This document shows positions 1-8,183 of a DNA stretch of 26,770 bases, one piece after another. Under the pieces are notes generated by a model. That model was not told where the DNA came from. It saw only the letters and a list, made by a program, of their open reading frames with translations, and searched no databases. This stretch comes from a virus. Where the stretch lies: the IMG/VR virus record IMGVR_UViG_3300020125_000122, positions 1 to 26,770 of that record, one strand, 5' to 3'. How positions within the stretch are numbered: the first letter of the stretch is position 1; every line of letters starts with the position of its first letter. The translations under genes were made by a program, and so were the position numbers.

Positions 1-662
1 CCGCCAGAGGGCGACGCGGCAAGCATCACCGCAGCAAAATCTGCACTGATGAAGCTTGGGGTTCCAGTTGCCGTGAGCGAAGCGTTGCCGGTCGCGCCCG
101 CTGAGACATTCAGCAGATACTGCGCGAGTGTCTGCGCGTTTTGGCCGTTCGGGACGCCGGGCAGATCGGTGAAGGTGCCCGCGGTGCACGTGCCACCCGT
201 GTACGCCCACGGATCGGAGTTGTTCGGGTCGATGCCACCAAGCAGTAGCAAGTCGTCGCCTGCGCCCGCGGTGCCACCCGTGTACAGGAGCGTCGCCGGA
301 GGGCTTTGATAGCTCCCTGTGTAGTTAGTGGCCTGTACGAAAGTCTCCGTGCCGGAACGGCCGCGCAACGTGACGAGTTGGTTTGAGCACCAGTCGTTTA
401 CATTCGCGTTGAATACCCCGGATAGCCCGGCGCTGTACGCAATGCGGAATATGCATTGCGTTGCGGTGTTTCCCGATAAGGTAGCAAGAAGCGTTGCCCC
501 GTCTGCTGACGTGATCGTGGCTCCGCCAACACCGCCGCCACCATTGCTCCACGATATAGTATAGTAGTTCCAGTCTCCCGACGTAGACCCGCCAACGGCG
601 GTTACCGTCTGCGTGTTCGCGAAACTGAAAGAGGCATTGTGTGTCTCTCCAACAAGAGTCAC
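1..662 (-). CDS. Partial structural protein, runs off left edge
   Basis: An open frame with no stop runs from a GTG at 662 to the window edge, giving 220 codons. It was found by translating past the edge. It starts MTLVGETHNASFSFANTQ and is rich in Gly, Thr, Ser, Asn and Ala with alternating beta-type segments, as in phage fibre and virion-surface proteins. The GTG lies three bases after the TAG of the upstream gene (666-668), and AAAGG sits about 10 bases before it, so it is probably coupled to that gene. I do not recognise a named family. Its place after the tailspike and in the same operon suggests a virion or receptor-binding accessory protein. The C-terminus is missing. The plus-strand frame over 49-309 is only its shadow. 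Confidence 0.72.
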   Translation of the reverse strand, partial: MTLVGETHNASFSFANTQTVTAVGGSTSGDWNYYTISWSNGGGGVGGATITSADGATLLATLSGNTATQCIFRIAYSAGLSGVFNANVNDWCSNQLVTLRGRSGTETFVQATNYTGSYQSPPATLLYTGGTAGAGDDLLLLGGIDPNNSDPWAYTGGTCTAGTFTDLPGVPNGQNAQTLAQYLLNVSAGATGNASLTATGTPSFISADFAAVMLAASPSG

Positions 663-665
663 GAG

Positions 666-959
666 CTACGCGCCTTTTCGCGAGGCTACCGAGGCCGCGA
701 CGGCGCCGACAGCACTCTTCATAGCTTGGTCAAGCAGCGTGTCGGCGCCCGCGTTCTGCGTTTTATTGTCGTACTGCGGGCTGTAGAAGAAACGATTGCC
801 AGGGCCGTGCAGCGCCACAGCCACGATCTGGCCGCGCGCGTTCTGCCAGTACGTCATAGGCGGGTTGTTTTGCGGGTCTTGATTCTGATTGAGCGGAACA
901 AACGCTTGATAATTAGCCAGGAAGTTAGCGTGTGAAGCAGAATCGGTTTCTTTGCTCAT
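666..959 (-). CDS. Hypothetical 97-aa protein
   Basis: The ATG at 959 (MSKETDSASH) is preferred to further upstream starts because those would run back into the hairpin and gap that follow the previous gene. The N-terminal half is polar and Gln/Asn/Pro-rich (NYQAFVPLNQNQDPQNNPP). A short segment with the motif GQIVAVALHGPG follows, and then an alanine-rich helix (AMKSAVGAVAASVASRKGA). No signal peptide or catalytic motif is seen. It sits between two proteins of probable virion function, so a structural accessory role is possible, but the function is unknown. The ribosome binding site is weak. Confidence 0.6.
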   Translation of the reverse strand: MSKETDSASHANFLANYQAFVPLNQNQDPQNNPPMTYWQNARGQIVAVALHGPGNRFFYSPQYDNKTQNAGADTLLDQAMKSAVGAVAASVASRKGA

Positions 960-981
960 CTGCGCTGTTCTACAAATGGGA

Positions 982-1014
982 AAGCCCGAACGCATCTCGC
1001 GACACGCCGGGCTT
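982..1014 (-). terminator. Intergenic hairpin, weak terminator candidate
   Basis: A perfect 7-bp inverted repeat, AAGCCCG (982-988) and CGGGCTT (1008-1014), has a 19-base loop and lies in the 79-base gap between two minus-strand genes. In the minus-strand RNA the second arm is followed by only a short U run, so it could be a weak or partial terminator, or an mRNA-stabilising hairpin. It rests on base pairing alone. Confidence 0.3.
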
Positions 1015-1038
1015 GCATACGACAACCCGGAAGGGTTA

Positions 1039-1527
1039 TCAGCCGATTTCGCGATACTGCACGCCGAAGTTCCAACCGGTCAAGGTCGTGGGCGTGGTCT
1101 GCAGCTTCATGTAAAATCCGACCGCGTCCTGGCCCGACACGACGATCGTTCCGCCCAGTGAGAGCACAGGGTTGAACGTGTAGGGGATGAAGTTGTTCAG
1201 GGCCTCGCACCAAATCGTGGTGATTGCGCCAGCACCTTCCGCGCTCGCGTTGATGCCCGCGGTACCAGCTGCACCAGCAGTGCCGCCTGTGATCGCGCTC
1301 GCGGCGTCGGACGATTTGAGTTTGGCAGGAGTCGCCGCCGTCAAGGTCGGGAAAGCGGTGACCTTGAAACCGAATTCGATACCCAGCTGTTGCTGGGTAG
1401 TCGTGCCGATTTGCGATGCCCAAGCGGCGGTGATTTCAATCACGCGGCCAGCGCCCGGATTGATGTGCACGAGCGTCGGTGAACCAGCGACCGTGATCGC
1501 CTTGCCGGAAACTGTATATTCTCGCAT
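1039..1527 (-). CDS. Hypothetical virion-associated protein, 162 aa
   Basis: ATG at 1527, preceded by AAAGG about 9 bases upstream. The protein starts MREYTVSGKAITVAGSPTLV. It has beta-type segments at both ends, a Gly/Ala/Thr-rich low-complexity middle (about residues 72-98) and a beta-rich C-terminal half ending in a TLTGWNFGVQYREIG segment. There is no signal peptide or membrane span. The make-up fits small decoration or fibre-accessory proteins encoded downstream of tail fibres, but I recognise no specific family. It is 13 bases downstream of the preceding gene. Function is inferred from context only. Confidence 0.65.
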   Translation of the reverse strand: MREYTVSGKAITVAGSPTLVHINPGAGRVIEITAAWASQIGTTTQQQLGIEFGFKVTAFPTLTAATPAKLKSSDAASAITGGTAGAAGTAGINASAEGAGAITTIWCEALNNFIPYTFNPVLSLGGTIVVSGQDAVGFYMKLQTTPTTLTGWNFGVQYREIG

Positions 1528-1540
1528 TGTCGTGGACCTT

Positions 1541-1792
1541 TCAGATCTCGGCGTCGGCGCTGAAGTGGCAATGGCCGAACGAGTCGACCTCTACGCTGTC
1601 CGGAGTCTCGGCGATGACCTTGGCAGGCTGCTCGGTCTCGAAGGGCTGGAGCTCTTCCGGGGTCATCTTCTCGTGACCCTCTGGCAAACGCGGCTTGCCA
1701 TTCGGGTACACGCCAAGCGGGAACCCCTGCGGGTGAACCGCCGTCACCGTGCACGGCACCATCACCACGTCACCGACCTTGTATTGTTTCAT
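1541..1792 (-). CDS. Hypothetical 83-aa protein
   Basis: The ATG at 1792 (MKQYKVGDVVMVPCTVTAVH) is chosen over an upstream TTG at 1810 because an AAAGGA ribosome binding site lies about 9-10 bases before the ATG. The N-terminus (VGDVVMVPCTVTAV) reads like a small beta-barrel. A Pro/Gly-rich loop and an acidic, polar C-terminus follow. No catalytic motif is seen. It is the first gene after the 121-base structured gap downstream of the large fibre gene, so it may mark the start of a separately controlled distal unit. Function unknown. Confidence 0.62.
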   Translation of the reverse strand: MKQYKVGDVVMVPCTVTAVHPQGFPLGVYPNGKPRLPEGHEKMTPEELQPFETEQPAKVIAETPDSVEVDSFGHCHFSADAEI

Positions 1793-1834
1793 CTGAGAAA
1801 TCCTTTGCAATTGCTTGGAAAACGTTAGCCGGTT

Positions 1835-1891
1835 TGGGGTGGGTCGTCAATGACCCAGGTTTAATGGGTCTACCCACCGCCCGGTCCGGGC
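1835..1891 (-). repeat. Nested GGGT/ACCC hairpins in gap after the fibre gene
   Basis: The gap 1793-1913 is the longest uncoded stretch between genes here. It holds GGTGGGT (1838-1844) pairing with ACCCACC (1872-1878), an inner stem GACCCA (1852-1857) pairing with TGGGTC (1865-1870), and the odd palindrome GCCCGGTCCGGGC (1879-1891). The 11-mer TGGGGTGGGTC at 1835-1845 recurs exactly at 20585-20595. No U tract follows in the minus-strand RNA. A terminator, attenuator or RNA processing site is possible. Confidence 0.45.
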
Positions 1892-1913
1892 ACGCCGTCA
1901 GGGCGCTTGCTCT

Positions 1914-4847
1914 TCATGGGTTCACCACGATCCAGTCGATGGTCGACGTATCCGCCGTGTTGATCGTACCCGCTGCGAGCACGGCCGTGATCTTAAACGA
2001 GCCAGGCGCGCCCACTGAGCGGTCCGCGCTTAGCACCGCATAGTCGACCGTGAGCGTGTGGTTTGCTGGCGTCTTGACGGTCGCGACGATGACGCTCGCC
2101 GCGGTGATTGTGGCCGCGATCGAAACAGTGCCGGCCGCGAGCGTTGCCGTTCCGGATTGCTGATTCGTGACAGAAGAGCCGATCAGCACCCAGCATGCCG
2201 TGCCGAATACTCCAGAAGGCACGTAGAGAAATTCCAGCTCCAGAAACCCGCCCGAAGGAGGCGCAGGGAATACGCGATTGGCTGCGTTTGGCGTGCGAAT
2301 CTTCGCCGCTGCCACGGTCTCTGTACCGCTCTGGTGCACCACCATTAGCTGCTGCGCGATTGCACTGATGACCTTGAGCCGCTGCCCTGGCGAGCCCGCG
2401 CCGAATCCGTCGAGTGAGAAAGCCGCCGTTGCACCCGTTAGGTAGAAAGTCGAAGCGCCGCTGTTAAGGTCGACGTTCGTGCCGTTCGCGACAGTCGTAG
2501 CAAAGGGGATATTGCAGTATGCCCCCTGGTGTTGCATCTTGCCGAAGACTGAGGTGTACGGCAGGGTGACCGTCCCATCGACGAACACCGTGGCGTATGA
2601 GTACGATGAGCCGACGATCGCCGTGTTCGTAACGTTGCCGTTGGTATCCAGCCCGTACGTGAACCCCTGGCAGTTGAATAGCAGGATTGCGACGTTCGTT
2701 GCTGGACCAACAGCGTTGACTATCGCGTCACATACGTAGTGCCCGTGGACTTCTGTATTTTGAGAGCCGTTCAGATCGATTGCCGCACCGCCACCAGGGG
2801 CGATCGACATTGTGCCGTCGACACGTGGGCTGGTGCAGCTAGTCAACGTAACTAGCGGTCCTGCATTTGTTTGATCGCCCGATGAAAGCTTAATCCGTGG
2901 ACGGATTGTATTTTGATGCCAGACGCCAGCGCGGCCGTAGCCGTTGCCGCCGCCCTCCGTTTGCATGTCGACCTGGATATCGTTTCCACCGTAGGAAACG
3001 TGGTTATACCCTGCAATTTGATTCGTGATGCATTGCAGCGTGCGGTTGTCGACGCCGTTTTGCGCTATTGCGTGCAACGCACCAAAGAATGAGCATTTCC
3101 GCACGTCGCTGCCGAACTGCTCATTCTGATGCACCTGTCGCTGCATCCCCTGGAGCGCGGTGTAAACGTGCTCACTGGTGTAAGTACCGGCGGGGAAATT
3201 GAAGGTTAGCCCGTAGCCGTTAGACCATACGGGTAACGCAAACGTGGTTGCGATCGCGCAAGTGGTTGACCCACGGTACGCGCTCGCGCCTTCCCAACGC
3301 ATCCCGCCGTCGACCGAGTAGCGAAAGTGGGTGCTGTCAATGATCTCGATCCGCACATCGAGCGCGAATCCGCACGTTCCTGTGATCGACACCGCGGGCG
3401 CGCTCGACAGGTTGGCCACTAGAGCCGGCGCCGTGGGCGTGAACAGGTTATTGATGAACGCGCAGAATTCGACCGTGTTTAGAGCGCCGTCACTCCCGTA
3501 CACAGAGCACTCGCCGTTGATTGCGCGCCCCGTGAAGGTTGCGGCGTTGTACGCTTTGAGGGTGAGGCGCTCGACCGCGCACCCGTACGTGCTGCGCATC
3601 TGGACGATCGCCTCTGTCGAGCGAAGGAAGCTCGCGGGGACGGCTATCGCCACCACAGCGCCGGAGTTGATGGTCGTGCCCGTCGTCGCGTCTGTGGAAT
3701 ACAGGCGGAGCAGCGTGGCCACGGTCCCGGCGATTGCCGTAACTTGATAAGTACCGCCTCCCACGACGTTCACGTACGCGCCCACGGTGGTGAAGCCGCT
3801 AGCAGTGAGGGTGACCCCCACCACCGAAGCGCCCTGCGCCGGCTGCGTAAAGTTGGCGGAGGTGGTCGTGCTCGCTGCTACATCGTTCGTCGAGCTACCC
3901 AGATTCTTGAGCGTTATCGACGTATTCGCGACAAAGGCGGTCACCTGATAGAAGTTCGGCGAATCAGCAAAACTGATATCGCTGAGGATCTGCCCGACCG
4001 CGACGCCAAGCGTGCTCGGGATGCTAACAGTGACTGTCGCATTGACTGCTGGTTGAATGCACCCGGGCCAGCCGATGTTGACGGCACTCGCCCCAACGCG
4101 GGTGATTATCGTGCCGCCAACCTGCGCCGGCCCCGCGCCGCCTTCGAGCACAACGGACCGGCAGGCATCCATGATCAGATCGCCATTGACCACATATTCG
4201 TAGCCCGCCGCGAGCCGCACGGTCGTTCCGGGATTGGCGATTGCTTGCGCCAGCGCCGCGTTGATCATCGCGGTGACTTTGGTTTGCCCCGCGGTGTCTG
4301 TGTACGGCGAGCCCGTGTAGACGGGGGGCGGAAGATTGATCTTTGCGGCCTTGACCGCCGCATCGGGGAGGCGCACGAATGTCTTGGTGCCCGCGATCGT
4401 CGCCCCCGCCGACTGTCCCCACACGGAACCGGTGCCGAGCAGCCCATTGAGCACTGCACCGAACGGCAACCCCAGCTGCGCGACCACCGTCGCGTCCGAG
4501 TTGTAGTAGCTCGGCCGCGTCCAAGCTCCGCTCGTGTTCGGCGTCCAAAAGCCATTTTGGCTGGGCGTCGTCTGAGATGTGAGCAACACGTCCGCAGTTC
4601 CCGTGTTCACGCCGTCTACCACCTGCACGCCGCTGAGGGAGGCGATGTTCGAGGTGGCTACTAGGGCAGGGGCTGGTATTGCCGCACCAACAACGCTACT
4701 CAAATCAACGACAGTTGAACCGCTCAGCGGGTCATCAGTAACCGACGCGCCCGGAAACTGCACATGCTTACGCTGCGGCACCACGCCGCCGGAGCCATCG
4801 CTGACCTGTATCCCTAGAGCATCAAACAGCCATCCAGCGCCGGTCAT
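1914..4847 (-). CDS. Large tail fibre / tailspike with beta-helix region
   Basis: This 977-aa protein is the largest here and probably the receptor-binding or depolymerising appendage of the baseplate. The ATG at 4847 has AAGGGA six bases upstream and lies one base after the upstream stop. Residues about 55-160 hold the phage adaptor pattern with VDGVNTGTADVLLTSQ, NGFWTPN and WTRPSYYNSD. From about 170 a pectate-lyase-like beginning appears (TKVTAMINAALAQAIANPG, then RLAAGYEYVVNGDLIM), leading into long Gly/Asn/Thr-rich beta-helix-like sequence. The last ~85 residues (SGTATLAAGTVSIAATITAA and on) form a beta-rich tip of a type common in fibres. Enzyme activity cannot be assigned because I cannot pick out catalytic residues. 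Tailspike versus plain fibre is inference. Confidence 0.85.
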   Translation of the reverse strand: MTGAGWLFDALGIQVSDGSGGVVPQRKHVQFPGASVTDDPLSGSTVVDLSSVVGAAIPAPALVATSNIASLSGVQVVDGVNTGTADVLLTSQTTPSQNGFWTPNTSGAWTRPSYYNSDATVVAQLGLPFGAVLNGLLGTGSVWGQSAGATIAGTKTFVRLPDAAVKAAKINLPPPVYTGSPYTDTAGQTKVTAMINAALAQAIANPGTTVRLAAGYEYVVNGDLIMDACRSVVLEGGAGPAQVGGTIITRVGASAVNIGWPGCIQPAVNATVTVSIPSTLGVAVGQILSDISFADSPNFYQVTAFVANTSITLKNLGSSTNDVAASTTTSANFTQPAQGASVVGVTLTASGFTTVGAYVNVVGGGTYQVTAIAGTVATLLRLYSTDATTGTTINSGAVVAIAVPASFLRSTEAIVQMRSTYGCAVERLTLKAYNAATFTGRAINGECSVYGSDGALNTVEFCAFINNLFTPTAPALVANLSSAPAVSITGTCGFALDVRIEIIDSTHFRYSVDGGMRWEGASAYRGSTTCAIATTFALPVWSNGYGLTFNFPAGTYTSEHVYTALQGMQRQVHQNEQFGSDVRKCSFFGALHAIAQNGVDNRTLQCITNQIAGYNHVSYGGNDIQVDMQTEGGGNGYGRAGVWHQNTIRPRIKLSSGDQTNAGPLVTLTSCTSPRVDGTMSIAPGGGAAIDLNGSQNTEVHGHYVCDAIVNAVGPATNVAILLFNCQGFTYGLDTNGNVTNTAIVGSSYSYATVFVDGTVTLPYTSVFGKMQHQGAYCNIPFATTVANGTNVDLNSGASTFYLTGATAAFSLDGFGAGSPGQRLKVISAIAQQLMVVHQSGTETVAAAKIRTPNAANRVFPAPPSGGFLELEFLYVPSGVFGTACWVLIGSSVTNQQSGTATLAAGTVSIAATITAASVIVATVKTPANHTLTVDYAVLSADRSVGAPGSFKITAVLAAGTINTADTSTIDWIVVNP

Positions 4848-4848
4848 T

Positions 4849-5460
4849 TCATCCCTTTACCGTGTAGTCTATTGGTTGCCACGTCGCGCCAGTACCGCCG
4901 CTTGGATTGAAGCACATGGTTATCGCGTACGTTCCATTAGGTACGTACGCGAGAGTCACGATCAACGAGCCGAGCGGGTCCTGTAGCGGAATGGGAGTAA
5001 TGCTCATGTTTACGAACCGGATGCACTCGCCAGGCGCAGGGGCAGAGTTGCCGATTTGCCAGATGACACCCGTTGCGCTTGCGATGTTGAAAACATGATC
5101 GACTGTCTGCCGGTCGAACACATACGTACCAGCAGCCGTCGGGCTGACGACTGCCGCCTTCGGGGCGCGAATACGACCAGCTGACGTTGCTCCGTCCGGG
5201 ATTCCAATCGGGTTCCCAGGCGGCGGGATCGTCACGTTGTTGAAAATAAGAAACCCGGTCGAGCTCCAGATGAAGTTCCCAACAGTTCCGACTGTCCCGC
5301 CGTGGTCAAACTTATCGACGAGTCGCGAGACATACTCCACGCCGTTGCAGAGCTGAGTCCCAGCCTCGAGCGTGCTGGCGCGGTCCACACCCTCGCCGTC
5401 GTTCGGGAACGTCACGTTGCTCGGTAGGCGAACGGGTACTGGCTCGATCGTTGACGGCAT
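4849..5460 (-). CDS. Tail fibre-associated protein, 203 aa
   Basis: The ATG at 5460 overlaps the TAA of the small exported protein (TAATG). The sequence is Gly/Pro/Thr-rich and beta-type, with segments such as GNFIWSSTGFLIFNNVTIPP and a C-terminal domain YVPNGTYAITMCFNPSGGTG. The pattern VFDRQTVDHVFNIASATGVI followed by PAPGECIRFVNMS resembles the C-terminal beta-domain of the neighbouring 977-aa fibre. It could be a fibre-attachment or second receptor-binding protein. No enzymatic motif is seen. The specific family is not recognised. Confidence 0.65.
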   Translation of the reverse strand: MPSTIEPVPVRLPSNVTFPNDGEGVDRASTLEAGTQLCNGVEYVSRLVDKFDHGGTVGTVGNFIWSSTGFLIFNNVTIPPPGNPIGIPDGATSAGRIRAPKAAVVSPTAAGTYVFDRQTVDHVFNIASATGVIWQIGNSAPAPGECIRFVNMSITPIPLQDPLGSLIVTLAYVPNGTYAITMCFNPSGGTGATWQPIDYTVKG

Positions 5461-5597
5461 TACTCATCGCCTCCGCACACAACGCCAGCGTCGCACAGGT
5501 GGCCATCGTCACAGCGAACAGTGGCGTACGCTTCGCCGCCACCGCCGCATGCAGAAGCGATCGCGGTAACAACCAACCAGAAAACTCGGCGCGTCAT
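5460..5597 (-). CDS. Small exported Cys-rich peptide (45 aa)
   Basis: A short gene read by hand: ATG at 5597, TAA at 5460-5462. Its start overlaps the upstream stop by four bases (ATGA) and its end overlaps the next start (TAATG), which strongly supports translation. The N-terminus MTRRVFWLVVTAIASACGGG is a classic positively charged, hydrophobic export signal. It contains a possible lipobox at ASAC (Cys17) or alternatively an AYA cleavage site at about residue 25. The mature part has the motifs CDDG, CDAG and CGGD. Similar Cys-Asp motifs occur at the end of the I-like tail protein two genes upstream. An exported peptide inside a tail operon is odd. It could be a small lipoprotein, a spanin-like protein or a superinfection factor. 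Confidence 0.62.
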   Translation of the reverse strand: MTRRVFWLVVTAIASACGGGGEAYATVRCDDGHLCDAGVVCGGDE

Positions 5598-6259
5598 CCG
5601 GACACCGAGAGGCGCGCGCTGATGATGACCGAGCCGACTTGTGCGTTAGTGTTGCCCTCGCCATAGACGTACAGCAGATACCGGTAAGCCGACAGGTCAA
5701 CCGTTTCCGGAGATCCAAGCGTGCGGCTTATAGTGTGAATCAGCTCGTAAGCCGCCGCTGTAGCCGTGGGATCAACGATCGAGTCTACAAGCGTGCGCGG
5801 CTGAACGATGGTCCCTATGCCTCTAGCGATTTTAAACAGCTGCACCGTTGGCATCTGACCGGGCAATGTGCCTGCGTGGCCCGATGCGCCCAGGAAGTCA
5901 CACGAAAACGCGCTGATTACCATTCCCTGCCTGAGGCAACTATCTAGCGAGAAAATAACCGCGTCCTGAGTGGCGACGGTCTGCTGCCAGAGCACATCCG
6001 GGTCGGTAAATATGGTTACGGCTTTTCGTACCCATTGCACCGATGTGGCGCGCGTCATTCCGAGAGCAGTCGGGATAACCAAATCTATCGGTGCGGAGGA
6101 TGGGTTTGCTCCAGGTAGTTTCCCTCTTAGCCAAGCGATCGCATTAATGATCGGCTGCGCCGTCTGCGCGAAATTCGCGCTCGTCACGCCATCGCCCGGA
6201 GCGATGAGTGGATACGTCGACGGCGGCACCGTCGCGACTGGTGTTAGCGGCGTGCTCAT
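5594..6259 (-). CDS. Tail/baseplate accessory protein, 221 aa
   Basis: ATG at 6259, overlapping the stop of the I-like gene by four bases. The N-terminus is Pro/Thr-rich with PLIAPGDGVTSANFAQTAQP followed by IINAIAWLRGKLPG, a pattern often seen in phage tail proteins that join the baseplate to fibres. The rest is predicted beta-rich, with VIFSLDSCLRQGMVISAFSC in the middle and the C-terminal part YRYLLYVYGEGNTNAQVGSV. No catalytic motif or signal peptide is seen. Its position directly after gpI suggests the role of a fibre connector. Exact family unknown. Confidence 0.68.
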   Translation of the reverse strand: MSTPLTPVATVPPSTYPLIAPGDGVTSANFAQTAQPIINAIAWLRGKLPGANPSSAPIDLVIPTALGMTRATSVQWVRKAVTIFTDPDVLWQQTVATQDAVIFSLDSCLRQGMVISAFSCDFLGASGHAGTLPGQMPTVQLFKIARGIGTIVQPRTLVDSIVDPTATAAAYELIHTISRTLGSPETVDLSAYRYLLYVYGEGNTNAQVGSVIISARLSVSG

Positions 6260-6990
6260 ACCTGCACCCGTACGATCGAGAACGTGCCATCAGTCACGAG
6301 TCCCGGTGCATCACAGAGCGCGCCGGAGTCGCAGGCGAACCCGTCCACCAGTGAACCACCGTCGCACGTGATGCCAGGCTCATCGCACGCGATGCCCGAG
6401 AGCACGATCAGAACACTTGCTTTGCTACGCATGGGCTTCCATTTCCTGATGATTTTGCGAAGCGTCTGAACATCTTCCGTCAGCGCGTTCGAAATACCGT
6501 ACATGACATTCGGGCCGCCGTAAACGATGCCGGAGCCGTACTTAGCAGCCGGCAGCCAAGGCGTGACGCCCGCTCCGATCCAAACCTGGAAGCGCGCCCA
6601 CGAGCCCTCGGTGAGTCCGACCAGCGCCGGGTTCCAGGTCGACGCGAACGTTATCGCGCCCCACTCATTCACCGCCCGGAGCACCTGAATCGCTGTGCCT
6701 GCCTGCTCGTAGTACTGCCAAGCGTTCCGCACGCGCGCTGACCACGTTGCCACCGTGTCGAGCCGGTAGCGGAACAACTCGCGGTCCGCCCCCACCTGGT
6801 TCAGCGAGTCCTCGGTCTGCTCCGGATGACCGGGAAGGCCCTGGATAAATCCCTGACGCGCCCCCTCTAGCAGCGAGTCTGTAATGGCGCCGAGCGTACC
6901 AGCATAAAACCAACCGAGCCCGCTACGCAGAAAGTCAACGCCCCTCGTGAGCTGAGCAACGTACCGGCGGTATGTGGTCTGGATTGTCAC
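6256..6990 (-). CDS. Baseplate protein I-like (Mu gp48 position) with Cys-Asp tail
   Basis: A 244-aa protein taken from the GTG at 6990, which overlaps the J-like stop as GTGA. The gene order hub, W-like, J-like and then this gene matches the P2 I and Mu gp48 position, where the product joins the baseplate wedge. Residues 1-190 hold mixed helices with YRRYVAQLTRGVDFLRSG and LNQVGADRELFRYRLDTVAT. The C-terminus (about 198-235) is unusual: four Cys-Asp pairs at Cys202, 209, 220 and 226 in the motifs CDEPG, CDGGS, CDSGA and CDAPG. These might form disulphides or bind metal. Assignment rests mainly on gene order. Confidence 0.7.
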   Translation of the reverse strand: MTIQTTYRRYVAQLTRGVDFLRSGLGWFYAGTLGAITDSLLEGARQGFIQGLPGHPEQTEDSLNQVGADRELFRYRLDTVATWSARVRNAWQYYEQAGTAIQVLRAVNEWGAITFASTWNPALVGLTEGSWARFQVWIGAGVTPWLPAAKYGSGIVYGGPNVMYGISNALTEDVQTLRKIIRKWKPMRSKASVLIVLSGIACDEPGITCDGGSLVDGFACDSGALCDAPGLVTDGTFSIVRVQV

Positions 6991-8183
6991 GGAGCAATCA
7001 CCATCGCCACCGTGATAGCCGGTGCCCACAGCTGGTCAGGACCAAGCGGCAGATAGAACGGTTGGAACGGGAAATCAACGTTCGTCACGCCTTGCTGCGC
7101 CATCGCCGCCGCGTACAGGTCGGCAATGAATACCGCTCCAGAGCTCGAGCCCGGCAGCGTCTTCCCGCCGATCGGTGACAGAACCGGATCAGCAAGCAGG
7201 GCCGTAAACGCGGCCGTCACGCGCGCGACTGCGTCCGCCGCGAACGGCGAGCGCACCGTGATCGTTGCGTTCAGATCGGTCGTAGTGAGCTGCGTTGCAC
7301 CAACCACCTCGAGCACGTCATTGATGGGGCGCCGCCCTACGCCGTCCGTCACGCCGTTTAGGTAGTTTTTGACCGTCGTGATTTGCCCGGCGTCGATTGC
7401 CCCAGCCGCCGTTGCGGCGACGATGTGGATCGCGCCTTCGGCCGCTCCCTCGCTTATCTTGAGCCGGTTGATCGCTGGCAACGCCTCGAGCACCCAAGCG
7501 CGGTAGGCGCCCTCGATGTTGTTGGGGCTGATGCGCGACCAGCGGCCAATCATGCGCGCGTTGTAGTGGCCGCCAGGGCCGTCCGTCTCTTGGTCCGTGC
7601 CTGGAGTAGTCAGCCAGCTGTTGACCGGAGTAGTCGGCGGGTTGGGTGGGTTCGTGACGCTGACGCCAATGAGCGGCGTGCGCAGCTCCAGCGTCGTCAG
7701 GCTCGGCGGAACGTTGGCGCGCGTACCTGGCACCGCGGCAAGCACGTTCACGACCATGCTGGTCCCAGGGTTCAGTGTGCCGCCCGTCACGACGTTGTAG
7801 GTGTTGGCGTCGTCGGCGCTTGAGTCCGCGATGAGCAGCGAGTTAGCCGCGAACGTGTGAGGAGGCGCGGCGATGCTCGACGTGAGAATCATCTGACCTT
7901 GCGCGGCGGCTGCTGGCACGCGCGTCAGGTTGAACGTGTACGTGCCCAGTGCGTCAGCGTAAGCGCCGCTCGCAAGGCCAGCGTGCATACTCGATGCGAT
8001 GTCGACGATCGCGTACGTCGCGTCTGAGATGAGCGCCGCAACGGTCTGGATTATGATGCTGTTCGCGCTCAGAGTTTGCCACGCACTCGCCTGGAAGCCG
8101 AAGCCGTTCAGCATGTCCGTGACGCCGGCAATCACCTGTGCTGGCGTGACCGGAGTCAGCAACTGGCGAAGAGATAGAGCCAT
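6987..8183 (-). CDS. Baseplate wedge protein J-like
   Basis: This 398-aa protein has the layout of the baseplate J-like family (P2 gpJ, Mu gp47, T4 gp6 relatives). An N-terminal helical part includes DYL-type segments such as ISDATYAIVDIASSMHAGLA with LASGAYADALGTYTFNLTRV. A beta-domain follows (AQGQMILTSSIAAPPHTFAA), then a long C-terminal alpha/beta part with DLNATITVRSPFAADAVARV. The ATG at 8183 overlaps the preceding stop by one base (TAATG). The typical length of this family is 300-400 aa, so it looks complete. It forms the ring of the baseplate around the hub. Confidence 0.85.
   Translation of the reverse strand: MALSLRQLLTPVTPAQVIAGVTDMLNGFGFQASAWQTLSANSIIIQTVAALISDATYAIVDIASSMHAGLASGAYADALGTYTFNLTRVPAAAAQGQMILTSSIAAPPHTFAANSLLIADSSADDANTYNVVTGGTLNPGTSMVVNVLAAVPGTRANVPPSLTTLELRTPLIGVSVTNPPNPPTTPVNSWLTTPGTDQETDGPGGHYNARMIGRWSRISPNNIEGAYRAWVLEALPAINRLKISEGAAEGAIHIVAATAAGAIDAGQITTVKNYLNGVTDGVGRRPINDVLEVVGATQLTTTDLNATITVRSPFAADAVARVTAAFTALLADPVLSPIGGKTLPGSSSGAVFIADLYAAAMAQQGVTNVDFPFQPFYLPLGPDQLWAPAITVAMVIAP

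Noticed and set aside
3744-4664. Plus-strand open frame of 306 codons within the fibre gene
   Set aside because: Antisense to the 977-aa fibre, Arg-rich, no domain; a by-product of high GC content.
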